A stretch of 64,000 nt of DNA from an uncultured Anderseniella sp. (GTDB taxonomy: Bacteria; Pseudomonadota; Alphaproteobacteria; Rhizobiales; Aestuariivirgaceae), in assembly GCA_947488295.1 (NCBI GenBank), contig CANKYU010000001.1, positions 682,001 through 746,000 on the forward strand. The letters run 5' to 3'. The notes beneath the pieces were generated by a model that made no database searches, had not been told where the DNA came from, and saw only the letters and a list, made by a program, of their open reading frames with translations. Shown here piece by piece: positions 1-10,239 of the stretch. Position 1 is the stretch's first letter. Each line of letters opens with the position of its first letter. Position numbers and translations under genes: made by a program.

Positions 1-69
1 AGCTTCGAGCTTTTTGGTGTTCAAAAAATGAACCCGGTGGCTTGCAAGCCATTTCAGGATGGGCGGATG

Positions 70-1596
70 CTATCCGCGTGCCTCAAGCCCCAATTCGCGC
101 ATCTTCCTGTACAGGGTTGATCGACCGATTCCCAGCTTGCGTGCAACTTCCGACATCTGGCCACGGTAACGGTTGAGGGCCAGGCGGATCATGTCGGCTT
201 CGATTTCTTCAAGCCGCCGGATATGCCCGCCCTCGGTGACAGCCGGAATGCCGATGGCAAACCCATCGGACACCATGCTGGTCGACCCGGTTGATGCAAG
301 TGCGGCATTGTCGGTGATGGTGGTCTGCCCGCCGATCATGGCATCCGCCCCGCTTGCGGCAGGGGCTGCAGGTTCCGGCACGGGCGCTGGCGGCACCTCA
401 ACATCAAAACCGTCGGTCAGTGCGGCAATTTGCGGGAAGTCGGCTATATGCAGCCGGTCGCCTTCACACATGACAATTGCCCTGAATACCGTGTTTTCCA
501 GCTGACGGACATTTCCAGGCCAGGCATATGCCTTGAGCAATTCCAGCGCATTGGCGTCAATTCCCTTCACCCGGCGGCCTTCCTCGGCGGCAAAGCGTGT
601 AATGAAATGTGTGACCAGTGGCGGAATGTCCTCAATGCGCTCGCGCAAAGGCGGCGCCATGACCGGAAACACGTTGAGACGATAATACAAGTCTTCGCGG
701 AACTGGCCGTTCTTGACCATTTCGATCATGTTGCGGTTGGTTGCCGAGATCAGCCGGATATCGATCTTGACCGGTTTTCGCGAGCCGACCGGGTCAATCT
801 CGCCTTCCTGCAGGGCACGCAGCAGCTTTACCTGAATATCAAGCGGCAGTTCCGCAACCTCGTCCAGGAACAAGGTTCCGCCGTCTGCTTCCTGGAACTT
901 GCCGATATGTTTGCCGACCGCACCGGTAAAAGCGCCTTTTTCGTGGCCGAACAGGATGCTTTCAACCAGGTTTTCGGGCAGCGCACCGCAGTTTACGGCC
1001 ACGAATGACTTGCCTCGTCGTTCGCTTTCGCCCTGGATGGCCCGTGCAATCATTTCCTTGCCCGACCCGCTTTCACCTTCGATCAGCACCGGAATGTTTG
1101 AATGGGCCGCACGTTTGCCGAGCCTGACCACGCTCGACATGGCAGGACTGGCGATGATCAGATCATCAAACGACATTTCGCCAGACACTTTCTGGTTCAG
1201 CCGCTTCACTTCCTCGGTCAGTGCGTTAACCTTCAGGAGGTTCTGAATGGACACTTTCAAACGCTCGGGATTTACCGGCTTGACGACAAAGTCGTCGGCG
1301 CCGGCCCGCATCGCCTTGACCACGGTTTCGATGGAGCCCTGCGCTGTTTGTACGATGACCGGAACGGAGGTGCGATAGGCGGAAAGGCGCTCGAGGAATT
1401 CAAGCCCGTCAATTTCCGGCATCACCAGATCGAGAATGATCAGGTCAACCGGTTTGGACCGGCTTGCCTCGAGAATATCGAGGCCCTGGCTGGCGCCGTC
1501 GGCGGTAGCGGTTTCAAATCCGTAGCGCTTGACCAGCTCTTCGAGGATGCGGCGCTGTGCCGGGTCGTCGTCAACAATCAGAATTTTATGTGCCAT
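70..1596 (-). CDS. Sigma-54-dependent response regulator (NtrC family)
   Basis: A 508-residue three-domain activator. The N-terminal receiver has the acidic cluster D9-D11, phospho-acceptor D56 in LDLVMP, T84 and K106. The central AAA+ domain has Walker A GESGSGKE at 174-181, the sigma-54 contact loop GAFTGA at 221-226 and Walker B TLFLDE near 241-246. The C-terminus ends in a Fis-type helix-turn-helix (about 460-505, MSEVARKLGIGRSTLYRKM). A proline/alanine-rich linker separates AAA+ and HTH. Such proteins bind enhancer sites and use ATP to open sigma-54 promoters after phosphorylation. No histidine kinase is adjacent in the window, so the partner and regulon are unknown. Family assignment is firm; the specific role is not. 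Confidence 0.95.
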   Translation of the reverse strand: MAHKILIVDDDPAQRRILEELVKRYGFETATADGASQGLDILEASRSKPVDLIILDLVMPEIDGLEFLERLSAYRTSVPVIVQTAQGSIETVVKAMRAGADDFVVKPVNPERLKVSIQNLLKVNALTEEVKRLNQKVSGEMSFDDLIIASPAMSSVVRLGKRAAHSNIPVLIEGESGSGKEMIARAIQGESERRGKSFVAVNCGALPENLVESILFGHEKGAFTGAVGKHIGKFQEADGGTLFLDEVAELPLDIQVKLLRALQEGEIDPVGSRKPVKIDIRLISATNRNMIEMVKNGQFREDLYYRLNVFPVMAPPLRERIEDIPPLVTHFITRFAAEEGRRVKGIDANALELLKAYAWPGNVRQLENTVFRAIVMCEGDRLHIADFPQIAALTDGFDVEVPPAPVPEPAAPAASGADAMIGGQTTITDNAALASTGSTSMVSDGFAIGIPAVTEGGHIRRLEEIEADMIRLALNRYRGQMSEVARKLGIGRSTLYRKMRELGLEARG

Positions 1597-1871
1597 GCTA
1601 TCTCTTTTGCTTACTCACAGCCGTCTCAAGATTTAAAGCGCACAATGAACGGGCCTGTCTGAATGTTCCCACGGGTTCACTCCATCTGCTTTACGCTTGG
1701 CACTGTGCCTGAGAGGGGTAAATGGCAACTTAAAATTGGGCCACTTTGATACAAGTTGATGATTTTCTGGAAATCTTAGTGAAATCAGCTTGTTTGACGC
1801 AGATTGAGCCGTCATATGTGCAGTTCACGCCCTGTTTTGCCCGTTCCGGCATCTGACCTCCTGGAGTTAAA

Positions 1872-3722
1872 ATGCGTACGCTGAAAGAAAATTTCCAAAA
1901 ATCATCATCTTCCAGTGCAGCGGAGGCTGAGCTTGGAGACCTGCCGGAATGGAATTTGGCAGACCTTTATCCGGGACCGGATGCAGCCGAGTTCAAGGCT
2001 GACATGGAAAGGGCGGCATCCGAGGCAACCCGGTTTGCTGAAACCTATCAGGGCAAGCTGGACGACATCCTGCGCGCTGACGGGGGCGGTGAAGCGCTGG
2101 CGGCGGTGATCAGGGATTATGAGGCCATGTCGGACCTGTTTGGCCGCATCGGATCGTTCATGATGTTATATTATGTCGGTGACACCACGGATCCCGAGAG
2201 ACAGAAATTCTACGGCGACGTTTCCCAGAGACTGACGGCCATAACCACCGGGCTGGTGTTCTTTGAGCTGGAGTTCAACCGGCTTGACGGCGATGCGCTG
2301 GACAATGCGATGGGTGCGTCAGCCGGGCTGGCTCATTTCCGGCCGTGGATAGAAGACTTGCGCAAGGACAAGCCGTTTCAGCTGGAAGACCGGGTAGAGC
2401 AGCTGTTTCTCGAAAAGTCCGTTACTGCGGCTGGCGCCTGGAACCGCCTGTTCGACGAAACAATGGCGGCGCTGAAGTTTGATGTCGATGGCGAGGAACT
2501 GGCTCTTGAACCAACCCTGAACCTGTTGCTGTCGAAGGACGCCGCCAGGCGCAAAACTGCTTCCGACGCGCTGGCCGGGGTGTTCAAGTCCAATATTTCA
2601 CTGTTCGCCTCGATCACCAATACACTGGCCAAGGACAAGGAAATCTCTGATCGCTGGCGCGGCTTTGAAGACGTGGCCGACAGCCGCCATCTGGCCAACC
2701 GGGTTGAAGGTCCGGTGGTTGATGCGCTGGTTGCGGCAGTGCGTGGTTCGTACCCGAAACTGTCGCACCGCTATTATGCGATGAAAGCAAAATGGCTCGG
2801 CATGGACCGGATGATGCACTGGGACCGCAATGCGCCGTTGCCGGATCAGGACGACAGCAAGATCGGCTGGGACGATGCGCAGGAAACCGTGCTGAGCGCC
2901 TATGCCGGGTTTGCGCCGGAGATGGCTGATATCGCACGCCGGTTCTTTGATGAACACTGGATTGATGCACCGGTGCGCCCGGGCAAGTCATCCGGCGCGT
3001 TCGCCCACCCGACGGTGCCGTCGGCACATCCGTATGTGATGCTGAATTACCAGGGCAAGACTCGTGACGTGATGACACTGGCGCACGAGCTTGGCCACGG
3101 CGTGCACCAGGTGCTGGCGTCGGACCAGGGTGCCCTTATGGCATCCACCCCGTTGACGCTGGCAGAGACCGCCTCGGTGTTTGGCGAGATGCTGACGTTC
3201 CGTTCTTTGCTCAACAAGACCACGGATCCGAAAACCCGCAAGATCCTGCTGGCCGGCAAGGTTGAGGACATGCTCAACACAGTGGTTCGCCAGATTGCAT
3301 TTTACTGCTTCGAGCGGGACGTTCATGTGGCGCGCCGAGATGGCGAACTGACACCGGATCAACTGGGTGAGATCTGGATCAGGACGCAAAAGGAGGCGCT
3401 AGGAGAGGCCATCGAGTTCGGACCCGGCTACGAGAATTTCTGGGCCTATATCCCGCATTTCATCCATTCGCCGTTCTATGTGTATGCCTATGCTTTCGGC
3501 GACTGCCTGGTGAATTCGCTGTATGCCAGATATCTGGAAGCAGAAGACGGGTTCCAGCAGAAATACTTCGAACTGCTCAAGGCCGGCGGTACCAAGCACC
3601 ACTCCGAATTGCTGCAGCCGTTCGGGCTGGATGCAACAGACCCGGGTTTCTGGGGCAAGGGGTTGGCCATGCTTGAAGGCTTCATTGACGAACTGGAACA
3701 GATGGAAGCAAACGGGGCCTGA
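1872..3722 (+). CDS. M3 family oligoendopeptidase (PepF-like)
   Basis: A 616-residue cytoplasmic zinc metallopeptidase of the oligoendopeptidase F type, which cleaves short peptides. The zinc motif HELGHGVHQ lies near residue 404, with the third ligand expected in ETASVFGEM about 25 residues on. Length is normal for the family (about 600). The ATG at 1872 follows a GGAG at 1863-1866. The next gene starts 13 bp after the stop, so a shared transcript with the DUF3445 and ABC1 genes is likely. No signal peptide is visible. Confidence 0.95.
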   Translation: MRTLKENFQKSSSSSAAEAELGDLPEWNLADLYPGPDAAEFKADMERAASEATRFAETYQGKLDDILRADGGGEALAAVIRDYEAMSDLFGRIGSFMMLYYVGDTTDPERQKFYGDVSQRLTAITTGLVFFELEFNRLDGDALDNAMGASAGLAHFRPWIEDLRKDKPFQLEDRVEQLFLEKSVTAAGAWNRLFDETMAALKFDVDGEELALEPTLNLLLSKDAARRKTASDALAGVFKSNISLFASITNTLAKDKEISDRWRGFEDVADSRHLANRVEGPVVDALVAAVRGSYPKLSHRYYAMKAKWLGMDRMMHWDRNAPLPDQDDSKIGWDDAQETVLSAYAGFAPEMADIARRFFDEHWIDAPVRPGKSSGAFAHPTVPSAHPYVMLNYQGKTRDVMTLAHELGHGVHQVLASDQGALMASTPLTLAETASVFGEMLTFRSLLNKTTDPKTRKILLAGKVEDMLNTVVRQIAFYCFERDVHVARRDGELTPDQLGEIWIRTQKEALGEAIEFGPGYENFWAYIPHFIHSPFYVYAYAFGDCLVNSLYARYLEAEDGFQQKYFELLKAGGTKHHSELLQPFGLDATDPGFWGKGLAMLEGFIDELEQMEANGA

Positions 3723-3735
3723 CCCTGGAGCTGCA

Positions 3736-4659
3736 ATGACCGACCTTTCAACCCATTCAGCATTGAACCCGGACAAGTTGCCGAGGCCGTTCTCGGTAGG
3801 ACTGTCGGCGCTCGACCCGAAGGACTGGATCATGCCGGACGGTCATCTGGCGGACCAGTTGCGCGAAAAGGCGGAGCATTTCGCTGATCGGCGTGAGGCC
3901 GTATTCCAGTATGAGGCCGACACGCTTGATGCACAGGGTGAGACACTGGACCTGTTGCTGGACTACCTGCCGCGGGCCCATCCGGAGATCTATCAGGTGT
4001 CCGGCGACAGTGTAACGGTGGCGCCCGCCGGACTTGCCCTGAAGATTTCCGACTATGCCGCCGCACCGCTGGAACTGGCCTGCCGGCTGGTGCAGGACGA
4101 TCTGGTGATCATGCGCAAGGGTGATGCCGGTTACCGTATCGCAGCTGCCGCAGTGTGTTTTCCGTCCACCTGGGTGCTGGCGGACAAGTTCTCGAAACCG
4201 ATTGCTGAAGTGCATGCCCCGGTGCCGGGTTTCGGACCGGGAACGCGAACTGCCAAACTGATCGACCGTATATTCGACAATCTGAAGACCGGCCATCCGG
4301 TGCAGCGTTGCAACTGGTCGATTTACGAGGTGCCTGACCTGCATCATCCGTTTTCTCATTCGACCCATACCAGGTGGACTGATACGTCCGGCGGCTTCTT
4401 CAGCGGTACCTGGTTGCGCGCCGAACGCCAGACCCTGACCCGGCTGCCGGCAAGCGGCGATGTGTTGTTTACAATCCAGATCGTCGTTGACCCCGTTTCA
4501 CTGCTCATGAAACACCAAGACAGAAATGAAATCGCGGCCAGACTGCAACACCATATCGAAGGACTTGATGCGGAAGAGCTTGCCTACAAGGGGATTTCCG
4601 AACACCGCGACGTGGTTCTCGCAGAACTGGCTTCGCTGGCGGGGCAGGTCGAAAAGTGA
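3736..4659 (+). CDS. DUF3445 / haem-dependent oxidative N-demethylase family protein
   Basis: A 307-residue protein of the DUF3445 family (PF11927), now called haem-dependent oxidative N-demethylase family and related to the dimethylamine monooxygenase DmmA. The conserved block RCNWSIYEVPDLHHPFSHS lies near residues 195-213 and typical alternating hydrophobic segments follow. The ATG at 3736 was chosen because the reading frame extends further upstream only through the 3' end of the peptidase gene. The stop overlaps the GTG start of the following ABC1 gene. Known members oxidise secondary or tertiary amines; the substrate here is not readable from sequence. It is one of several genes in the window that hint at methylated-amine use. 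Confidence 0.85.
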   Translation: MTDLSTHSALNPDKLPRPFSVGLSALDPKDWIMPDGHLADQLREKAEHFADRREAVFQYEADTLDAQGETLDLLLDYLPRAHPEIYQVSGDSVTVAPAGLALKISDYAAAPLELACRLVQDDLVIMRKGDAGYRIAAAAVCFPSTWVLADKFSKPIAEVHAPVPGFGPGTRTAKLIDRIFDNLKTGHPVQRCNWSIYEVPDLHHPFSHSTHTRWTDTSGGFFSGTWLRAERQTLTRLPASGDVLFTIQIVVDPVSLLMKHQDRNEIAARLQHHIEGLDAEELAYKGISEHRDVVLAELASLAGQVEK

Positions 4660-6050
4660 ACGACAAATCTAACCGCAAGGACACCGAGGCCAACAAACTG
4701 ACAGGTCGCCTGTCGCGTTATGCGAAAGTCGGAACCGGCGTTGGTTCTGCGGCAGCGCGGGTTGCCGCGAGCCGGGCATTTTCATCCGACAAGGACCATC
4801 TGGCCGAGGCAAGGCTGTTCAAACAGGCGCTTGGCTCCCTGAAAGGCCCGCTGATGAAGGTTGCCCAGTTGCTGGCAACCATTCCCGAGGCGCTGCCGGC
4901 GGAGTTCGCCGAGGAACTTGCGCAATTGCAGAATGAGGCGCCGGCCATGGGATGGCCATTCGTGCGGCGCCGCATGGCGGCGGAACTGGGGACGGACTGG
5001 CAGGACCGGTTTGCCTCGTTTGAGCGCGAGGCAACCGCTGCCGCCTCGCTCGGCCAGGTGCATCGCGCCACATCACACGATGGCGAGGCGCTGGCGTGCA
5101 AGCTGCAGTACCCCGACATGGCGTCGGCAGTTGAAGCCGACCTGTCACAGCTCAAGATACTGTTTGCGCTGCACCGGCAGATCAGCAAAGCCATAGACAC
5201 CACCGAGATAGCCGATGAGATCGGCGCCCGGCTGCGCGAGGAGCTGGATTATGTTCGTGAAGCAGGGCATATGCGGCTCTACAAGACCGTGCTGGCGGAC
5301 CGGCCCGACATCCACATACCCGACCTGCACGAGGATTTGTCGACCGGCCGCCTGATCACCATGCAGTGGCTGGAAGGCCGCAAACTGCTTGAATTCAAGG
5401 GCGACGACCAGACCGTGCGTAACATGTTGTGCCGCAACATGTTTGAGGCATGGTGGCGGCCGTTCACCAGCCACGGCGTTATCCATGGCGACCCGCATCT
5501 CGGCAACTACACAGCCTGGTCCGATGATGGCGGTGATCCGCAGGGGCTGAACCTGCTGGATTTTGGCTGTGTGCGGGTGTTTCCGCCGTCTTTTGTAAAA
5601 GGCGTGGTGGAACTCTACCGGGGCTTGCAGGCGGATGATCGCGACAGGATCGTTTCAGCCTACGACATCTGGGGTTTCAAGGGCCTCAACAATGAGCTGA
5701 TCGATATTCTGAACGTGTGGGCGCGCTTCATCTACGGACCGCTGCTGACGGACAAGGTCATGGCCATTTCCGACGGATCGGGATCTGCTGCCCAGTACGG
5801 CCGTCAACAGGCGTTCACGGTGCACAAGCAGTTGAAGGAAAAGGGCCCGGTCAGGGTGCCGCGCGAGTTTGTGTTCATGGACCGGGCTGCAATAGGGCTT
5901 GGGTCCGTGTTCATTCATCTGCGGGCAGAAATGAATTTCCACCGTCTTTTCGAAGACGCACTGCAGTCCCATGAGCTTGAAACCGTGGGTGAGCGGCAGG
6001 CCAGTGCCTTGCAGGCCGCCGGCGTCGCGCCCGCCATTGAGGCAGCCTGA
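4656..6050 (+). CDS. ABC1/AarF (UbiB) family atypical kinase
   Basis: A 464-residue ABC1-family protein (ADCK/UbiB group). It shows the family's N-terminal helix region with LKGPLMKVAQLLATIPEALP (about 63-82), a variant of the KxGQ signature. The catalytic-loop motif HGDPHLGN follows near 275 and the metal-binding DFG in LLDFGC near 300. Family members support ubiquinone biosynthesis or lipid homeostasis through an ATPase or kinase-like activity. No C-terminal membrane helices like those of E. coli UbiB are obvious, so it is closer to the COQ8-like soluble form. It starts with GTG inside the stop of the DUF3445 gene, implying translational coupling. Confidence 0.92.
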   Translation: MNDKSNRKDTEANKLTGRLSRYAKVGTGVGSAAARVAASRAFSSDKDHLAEARLFKQALGSLKGPLMKVAQLLATIPEALPAEFAEELAQLQNEAPAMGWPFVRRRMAAELGTDWQDRFASFEREATAAASLGQVHRATSHDGEALACKLQYPDMASAVEADLSQLKILFALHRQISKAIDTTEIADEIGARLREELDYVREAGHMRLYKTVLADRPDIHIPDLHEDLSTGRLITMQWLEGRKLLEFKGDDQTVRNMLCRNMFEAWWRPFTSHGVIHGDPHLGNYTAWSDDGGDPQGLNLLDFGCVRVFPPSFVKGVVELYRGLQADDRDRIVSAYDIWGFKGLNNELIDILNVWARFIYGPLLTDKVMAISDGSGSAAQYGRQQAFTVHKQLKEKGPVRVPREFVFMDRAAIGLGSVFIHLRAEMNFHRLFEDALQSHELETVGERQASALQAAGVAPAIEAA

Positions 6051-6192
6051 CGGCAGGCCGCAGGTGCGTCGTTTAAACCAGTGGAAATGCGATAGGTGCT
6101 ATTGCAAGTTGATTTTTCGGGATGCCTGCCCGTATTGTGGCGGTTCGCTATTCCCACTTGTTCAACTTCAGCTTTTCAGGGGCTTTTTATAA

Positions 6193-6495
6193 ATGTCTGA
6201 ACACGACCGTTTCACCGCAGACACTCTCGATCCTACCGGTTCAACTGATCATGCCGCCACCTACCAGGGGTTTGTGAAGTACTCCGTGGCGCTTTGCATT
6301 GCCTGCTTCATTATTCTTACATCCTTGTGCCTGTTTGCCTTTGGCCCGGTCGGGTCGATTTTCTATGGCTTTGCAGGTTTGATCATCGGGGCGATTGCAC
6401 TGATCATCGACCTCCGGATTGGCTCCGGCAACTGGCTTCTTTCCGGCGGCGTGGCGGCACTGTTTGCGCTGTTCGCGGCCATGCTGGTTTCCTGA
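6193..6495 (+). CDS. Cytochrome aa3 oxidase subunit IV-like small membrane protein
   Basis: A 100-residue protein beginning with a hydrophilic stretch and a HAATYQGFVKYS segment, followed by a transmembrane helix. This matches the pattern of alphaproteobacterial aa3-type cytochrome c oxidase subunit IV (PF07835: H...TY.GF.K followed by one helix). Unlike the minimal roughly 45-60-residue subunit it carries further hydrophobic segments, about three helices in all. It lies 49 bp upstream of pntAA on the same strand, a placement I recall from other Hyphomicrobiales. Whether it works with oxidase or transhydrogenase is unknown. Confidence 0.7.
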   Translation: MSEHDRFTADTLDPTGSTDHAATYQGFVKYSVALCIACFIILTSLCLFAFGPVGSIFYGFAGLIIGAIALIIDLRIGSGNWLLSGGVAALFALFAAMLVS

Positions 6496-6544
6496 CCGGC
6501 GCAAGCAGGCACCTCTGCGTATTTCAGATTGATTGGAGTAGCCC

Positions 6545-7675
6545 ATGAAGATTGCTGTCCCCCTAGAAACGGCGGCAGGTGAAAGCCGTGTCGCGGTATC
6601 GCCTGATGCCGTGAAGGCCTATGTCAAGAAGGGGCTCACGGTGTGCATCGAGCAGGGTGCAGGCGCCGGTTCCTTCATGTCTGATGACGCATACAAGACA
6701 GCAGGGGCAAAAATTGCCAAGGGAGCAGCCGTCCTGAAGGATGCAGACATCGTGCTGGCCGTGCGCCGGCTGCCTGATGCAAGTATCAAGTCCCTCAAGA
6801 AGGGTGCCATTGTTGCCGGTCAGCTTGATCCTTATGGCGACCGCAAGAATCTGGACGCCATGGCCAAGCAGGGCGTGTCGGCATTCTCCATGGAACTGGT
6901 CCCGCGCATTACCCGGGCGCAGTCAATGGATGTGTTGTCTTCACAGGCAAACCTGGCCGGCTACAAGGCGGTTATCGATGCAGCAGAACACTTCAGCCGC
7001 GCCTTTCCGATGATGATGACGGCTGCAGGTACGGTTCCTGCTGCGCGGGTGTTTGTCATGGGTGCAGGCGTGGCCGGCCTGCAGGCCATTGCAACTGCGC
7101 GCCGGCTTGGTGCTGTAGTGTCGGCGACGGATGTTCGTGCGGCGGCAGGTGAACAGGTTGCCTCGCTTGGCGCGAAATTCGTGTTTGTCGAGGGCATGGC
7201 GGATGCGGCGACCGAAGGCGGTTACGCCAAGGAGCTTTCCGCCGAAGACAAGAAGAAGCAGGCCGAACTGGTCGCCGATCACATCAAGGGCCAGGACATC
7301 GTCATTACAACTGCGCTGATCCCGGGCCGTCCGGCTCCGGTGCTGGTGACCAAGCAAATGGTCGAGAGCATGAAGGCCGGATCGGTTATCGTCGACATGG
7401 CGGTGGAGCGCGGCGGCAACTGTCCACTGTCGAAACCGGGCCAGATTGTCGATCACAAGGGTGTGGCGATCATGGGGCATGAGAATCTGCCCGGCAAGCT
7501 GGCAGGCAACGCCTCGACACTGTATGCGAAGAACCTGCAGAACTTTGTCGACCTCATGGTGTCAGCCGAAGGTGAGATGAAGCTCGACTGGGAGGATGAA
7601 ATCATCACCGGTTGCGGGCTGATGCGCGATGGTGAAATTGTGCATCCGGTTCTGACAGAAAAGAAGGGGAACTAG
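6545..7675 (+). CDS. pntAA: NAD(P) transhydrogenase subunit alpha 1
   Basis: A 376-residue soluble NAD(H)-binding domain I of proton-translocating transhydrogenase, which couples hydride transfer between NADH and NADP+ to the proton gradient. It starts with MKIAVPLE and contains the Rossmann motif [11 protein letters not shown] near 174-184 and the conserved [11 protein letters not shown] stretch near 123-133. Length fits the split alphaproteobacterial form (alpha domain I alone). The start is preceded by GGAG at 6535-6538. It forms an operon with pntAB (4 bp gap) and pntB. Confidence 0.97.
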   Translation: MKIAVPLETAAGESRVAVSPDAVKAYVKKGLTVCIEQGAGAGSFMSDDAYKTAGAKIAKGAAVLKDADIVLAVRRLPDASIKSLKKGAIVAGQLDPYGDRKNLDAMAKQGVSAFSMELVPRITRAQSMDVLSSQANLAGYKAVIDAAEHFSRAFPMMMTAAGTVPAARVFVMGAGVAGLQAIATARRLGAVVSATDVRAAAGEQVASLGAKFVFVEGMADAATEGGYAKELSAEDKKKQAELVADHIKGQDIVITTALIPGRPAPVLVTKQMVESMKAGSVIVDMAVERGGNCPLSKPGQIVDHKGVAIMGHENLPGKLAGNASTLYAKNLQNFVDLMVSAEGEMKLDWEDEIITGCGLMRDGEIVHPVLTEKKGN

Positions 7676-7679
7676 AACA

Positions 7680-8150
7680 ATGGCAGGATTGACCCCGGAA
7701 GAGGTGGCAGAAGCGGCCAAAGCCGCAGCCGAGGCGGCGCGAAACGCTGCAGACACCGCAAAGACCGCCTCTGAACAGGCGCAGGTTCTTGCCGACCAGG
7801 CGCAACTGATCGCAGAAGGCGCCGGTGCTGCAGCGGGTGCTGCAACAGGCATCGACCCGTTTGTGTTTCGCCTTGCGATCTTCGTGCTGGCGATTTTCGT
7901 CGGCTATTACGTTGTCTGGTCGGTAACACCGGCACTGCACACGCCGCTGATGTCGGTCACCAACGCGATCTCCTCGGTGATCGTGGTCGGGGCTTTGCTG
8001 GCAGTTGGTGCCGGTGCGGTGGCGTCCGGTTCAACGGCGGCCATGGTTTTCGGCTTCATTGCTCTGGTTTTCGCCAGCGTTAACATATTCGGCGGCTTCC
8101 TGGTTACCCAGCGAATGCTGGCCATGTACAAGAAGAAGGAAGCCAAGTGA
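7680..8150 (+). CDS. pntAB: NAD(P) transhydrogenase subunit alpha 2
   Basis: A 156-residue membrane subunit. An alanine/glutamate-rich amphipathic N-terminal stretch (about 1-55) is followed by [22 protein letters not shown] and further hydrophobic helices, as in PntAB. It forms part of the proton channel together with PntB. The start lies 4 bp after the pntAA stop, and the stop overlaps the ATG of pntB. The N-terminal extension is longer than in the commonest forms of about 100-140 residues, but is typical low-complexity sequence. Confidence 0.95.
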   Translation: MAGLTPEEVAEAAKAAAEAARNAADTAKTASEQAQVLADQAQLIAEGAGAAAGAATGIDPFVFRLAIFVLAIFVGYYVVWSVTPALHTPLMSVTNAISSVIVVGALLAVGAGAVASGSTAAMVFGFIALVFASVNIFGGFLVTQRMLAMYKKKEAK

Positions 8151-9556
8151 TGTCAGCAAATATCGCGGCTCTTCTGTACCTCGTTTCAGGCGTCCTGTTC
8201 ATTCTGGCGCTGCGCGGGCTCTCGCACCCTGAATCATCGAGACAGGGCAATCAGTTCGGCATGATCGGCATGGGCGTCGCGGTCGTGACCACGCTGCTGC
8301 TCATGGGGGTCGGTTCGGCCACGACCTGGGGCCTGATCATTCTTGCCATCGCCATTGGCGGCGGCATTGGTGCCTACACGGCCAAGAATATTCCGATGAC
8401 GGCAATGCCGGAACTTGTCGCGGCTTTCCACTCGCTGGTCGGCCTTGCGGCGGTGTTTGTTGCAGCAGCGGCGCTTTATTCGCCCGCCGCGTTTGAGATT
8501 TCCGACGCCGCGGGACAGATCGCGGCAGCGTCCCTGTTTGAGATGGCGCTTGGTGCCGGCATTGGCGCAATTACCTTTACAGGTTCAGTGATCGCGTTCG
8601 GCAAGCTGTCCGGCCGTGTGTCGGGGGCGCCGATCATGCTGCCTGCGCGGCACGTGATCAATATCGCGCTGTTCGCGGCAATCATCATTGGCATTATCTG
8701 GCTCATGGCAACCCAATCGGCAACCGCGTTCTGGCTGATCGTAGTGCTGGCCCTGGTGTTCGGTGTGCTCATCATCATCCCGATCGGCGGTGCCGACATG
8801 CCGGTGGTGGTGTCGATGCTGAACTCGTATTCCGGCTGGGCTGCCGCGGGCATCGGATTCACCCTGGGCAATACCGCACTGATCATTACCGGTGCGCTGG
8901 TGGGCTCGTCCGGCGCCATCTTGTCCTACATCATGTGCAAGGGCATGAACCGGTCGTTCATTTCCGTGATCCTGGGTGGATTCGGTGGTGAAACCGCCGG
9001 GCCTGCGGCAGGCGCGGATGGAGAGGTCAAGCCGGTCAAGCAGGGCTCGGCGGAAGATGCCGGTTTCATGCTGAAGAATGCGTCTTCAGTGATTATCGTG
9101 CCCGGCTATGGCATGGCTGTGGCCCAGGCCCAGCATGCCCTGCGTGAAATGGCGGATGAACTGAAGGCGGCAGGCGTCACGGTCAAGTACGCCATCCATC
9201 CGGTTGCAGGTCGTATGCCGGGCCATATGAACGTGCTGCTGGCGGAGGCAAATGTGCCTTACGATGAAGTGTTTGAACTGGAAGACATCAACTCGGAGTT
9301 CGCCAACACCGATATTGTCTATGTGATCGGCGCCAACGACGTGACCAACCCTGCAGCGAAGGAAGATCCGCAATCGCCAATCTTCGGCATGCCGGTTCTG
9401 GAAGTGTGGAACGCCGGTACCGTGATGTTCTCCAAGCGCTCTTTGGCATCCGGTTATGCGGGCATCGACAATTCGCTGTTTTATCGTGACAACACGCTGA
9501 TGCTGCTGGGCGACGCCAAGAAAATGGTTGAGGGTATCGTCAAGGCCATGGACTGA
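8150..9556 (+). CDS. pntB: NAD(P) transhydrogenase subunit beta
   Basis: A 468-residue beta subunit with many transmembrane helices in the first 270 residues and the NADP(H)-binding domain III at the C-terminus. That domain shows VIIVPGYGMAVAQAQHA near 315-331 and GANDVTNPAA near 395, both hallmark motifs. A GTG at 8147 is in frame, but the ATG at 8150 sits in the TGATG overlap with the pntAB stop and gives the usual start MSANI. It completes the pntAA-pntAB-pntB operon. Confidence 0.97.
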   Translation: MSANIAALLYLVSGVLFILALRGLSHPESSRQGNQFGMIGMGVAVVTTLLLMGVGSATTWGLIILAIAIGGGIGAYTAKNIPMTAMPELVAAFHSLVGLAAVFVAAAALYSPAAFEISDAAGQIAAASLFEMALGAGIGAITFTGSVIAFGKLSGRVSGAPIMLPARHVINIALFAAIIIGIIWLMATQSATAFWLIVVLALVFGVLIIIPIGGADMPVVVSMLNSYSGWAAAGIGFTLGNTALIITGALVGSSGAILSYIMCKGMNRSFISVILGGFGGETAGPAAGADGEVKPVKQGSAEDAGFMLKNASSVIIVPGYGMAVAQAQHALREMADELKAAGVTVKYAIHPVAGRMPGHMNVLLAEANVPYDEVFELEDINSEFANTDIVYVIGANDVTNPAAKEDPQSPIFGMPVLEVWNAGTVMFSKRSLASGYAGIDNSLFYRDNTLMLLGDAKKMVEGIVKAMD

Positions 9557-10239
9557 TGCTGGAGTTCGAGCGCGACGGCGCCGAACTCTTTGCCCCGGTC
9601 GTGGGCGCTGAAGTGCTTGCCCGGTTGCGGGATGAATTCGACAACATGAACCTTAAAGCCGGGGGCAGGTCATTCGATTTGTCCCCGATTGTTTTGGATC
9701 TGTTGTCATCATCGGGCGGGCTCGGGCAGGTGGCCGGCGGGTTGTCAGGCGGCGAGGGGCGTCCGGTTCGCGTTCTGGCATTCGACAAGACGCCGGAAAC
9801 CAACTGGCACCTCGGGTGGCATCAGGATCGGGTTATTGCCGTGAAGCTGCGAAAGCCGGTTTCCTGGGGCGGTACATGGACAGAAAAGGCCGGTGTGCCC
9901 CATGTTGAAGCGCCGGTTGATGTTCTGCGCTCAATGTTTTCCCTGAGGCTTCATGTTGATGATTGCCCGGCAGACAATGGAGCGCTGAAGATTGTGCCCG
10001 GTTCATGGTCGCGGGGTCGACTGAGCGATGCCGAAGTCAGGGCCGTAGCGGAAACAGGGTGTCCGGTAACCTGTGCGGCCGGAGCAGGTGAGGTACTGGC
10101 CATGAAGGCCCTGGCAATTCATGGATCGGATGCGGCGCTCAGGCCGAGCCATCGACGTGTGCTGCATGTCGACTATTGTACGTGCACGTTGCCTGAGGGG
10201 CTTCAGTGGGCGCTTGAATTCAATCCTCCCAACACATGA
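9556..10239 (+). CDS. Phytanoyl-CoA dioxygenase (PhyH)-like protein
   Basis: A 227-residue protein with the Fe(II)/2-oxoglutarate oxygenase layout. The HxD pair is H89/D91 in WHQD, a distal metal-ligand candidate His lies in LAIHGSD, and RRVLHVDY may supply the 2-oxoglutarate arginine. It is shorter than classical PhyH (about 280) but agrees with small bacterial members. The ATG overlaps the pntB stop (TGATG), and its own stop overlaps the next start (ATGA), so it appears translationally coupled in the pnt transcript. The substrate is unknown. Confidence 0.75.
   Translation: MLEFERDGAELFAPVVGAEVLARLRDEFDNMNLKAGGRSFDLSPIVLDLLSSSGGLGQVAGGLSGGEGRPVRVLAFDKTPETNWHLGWHQDRVIAVKLRKPVSWGGTWTEKAGVPHVEAPVDVLRSMFSLRLHVDDCPADNGALKIVPGSWSRGRLSDAEVRAVAETGCPVTCAAGAGEVLAMKALAIHGSDAALRPSHRRVLHVDYCTCTLPEGLQWALEFNPPNT

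Noticed and set aside
1696..1712. Sigma-54 promoter (TGGCAC-N5-TTGC) between the regulator and the peptidase gene
   Set aside because: TGGCAC is present but the -12 element is CTGA rather than TTGC, and the sequence is just a small palindrome.
1633..1815. 60-codon frame upstream of the response regulator
   Set aside because: No ribosome-binding site, no similarity, and Lys/Pro-rich composition unlike the neighbours; treated as non-coding.
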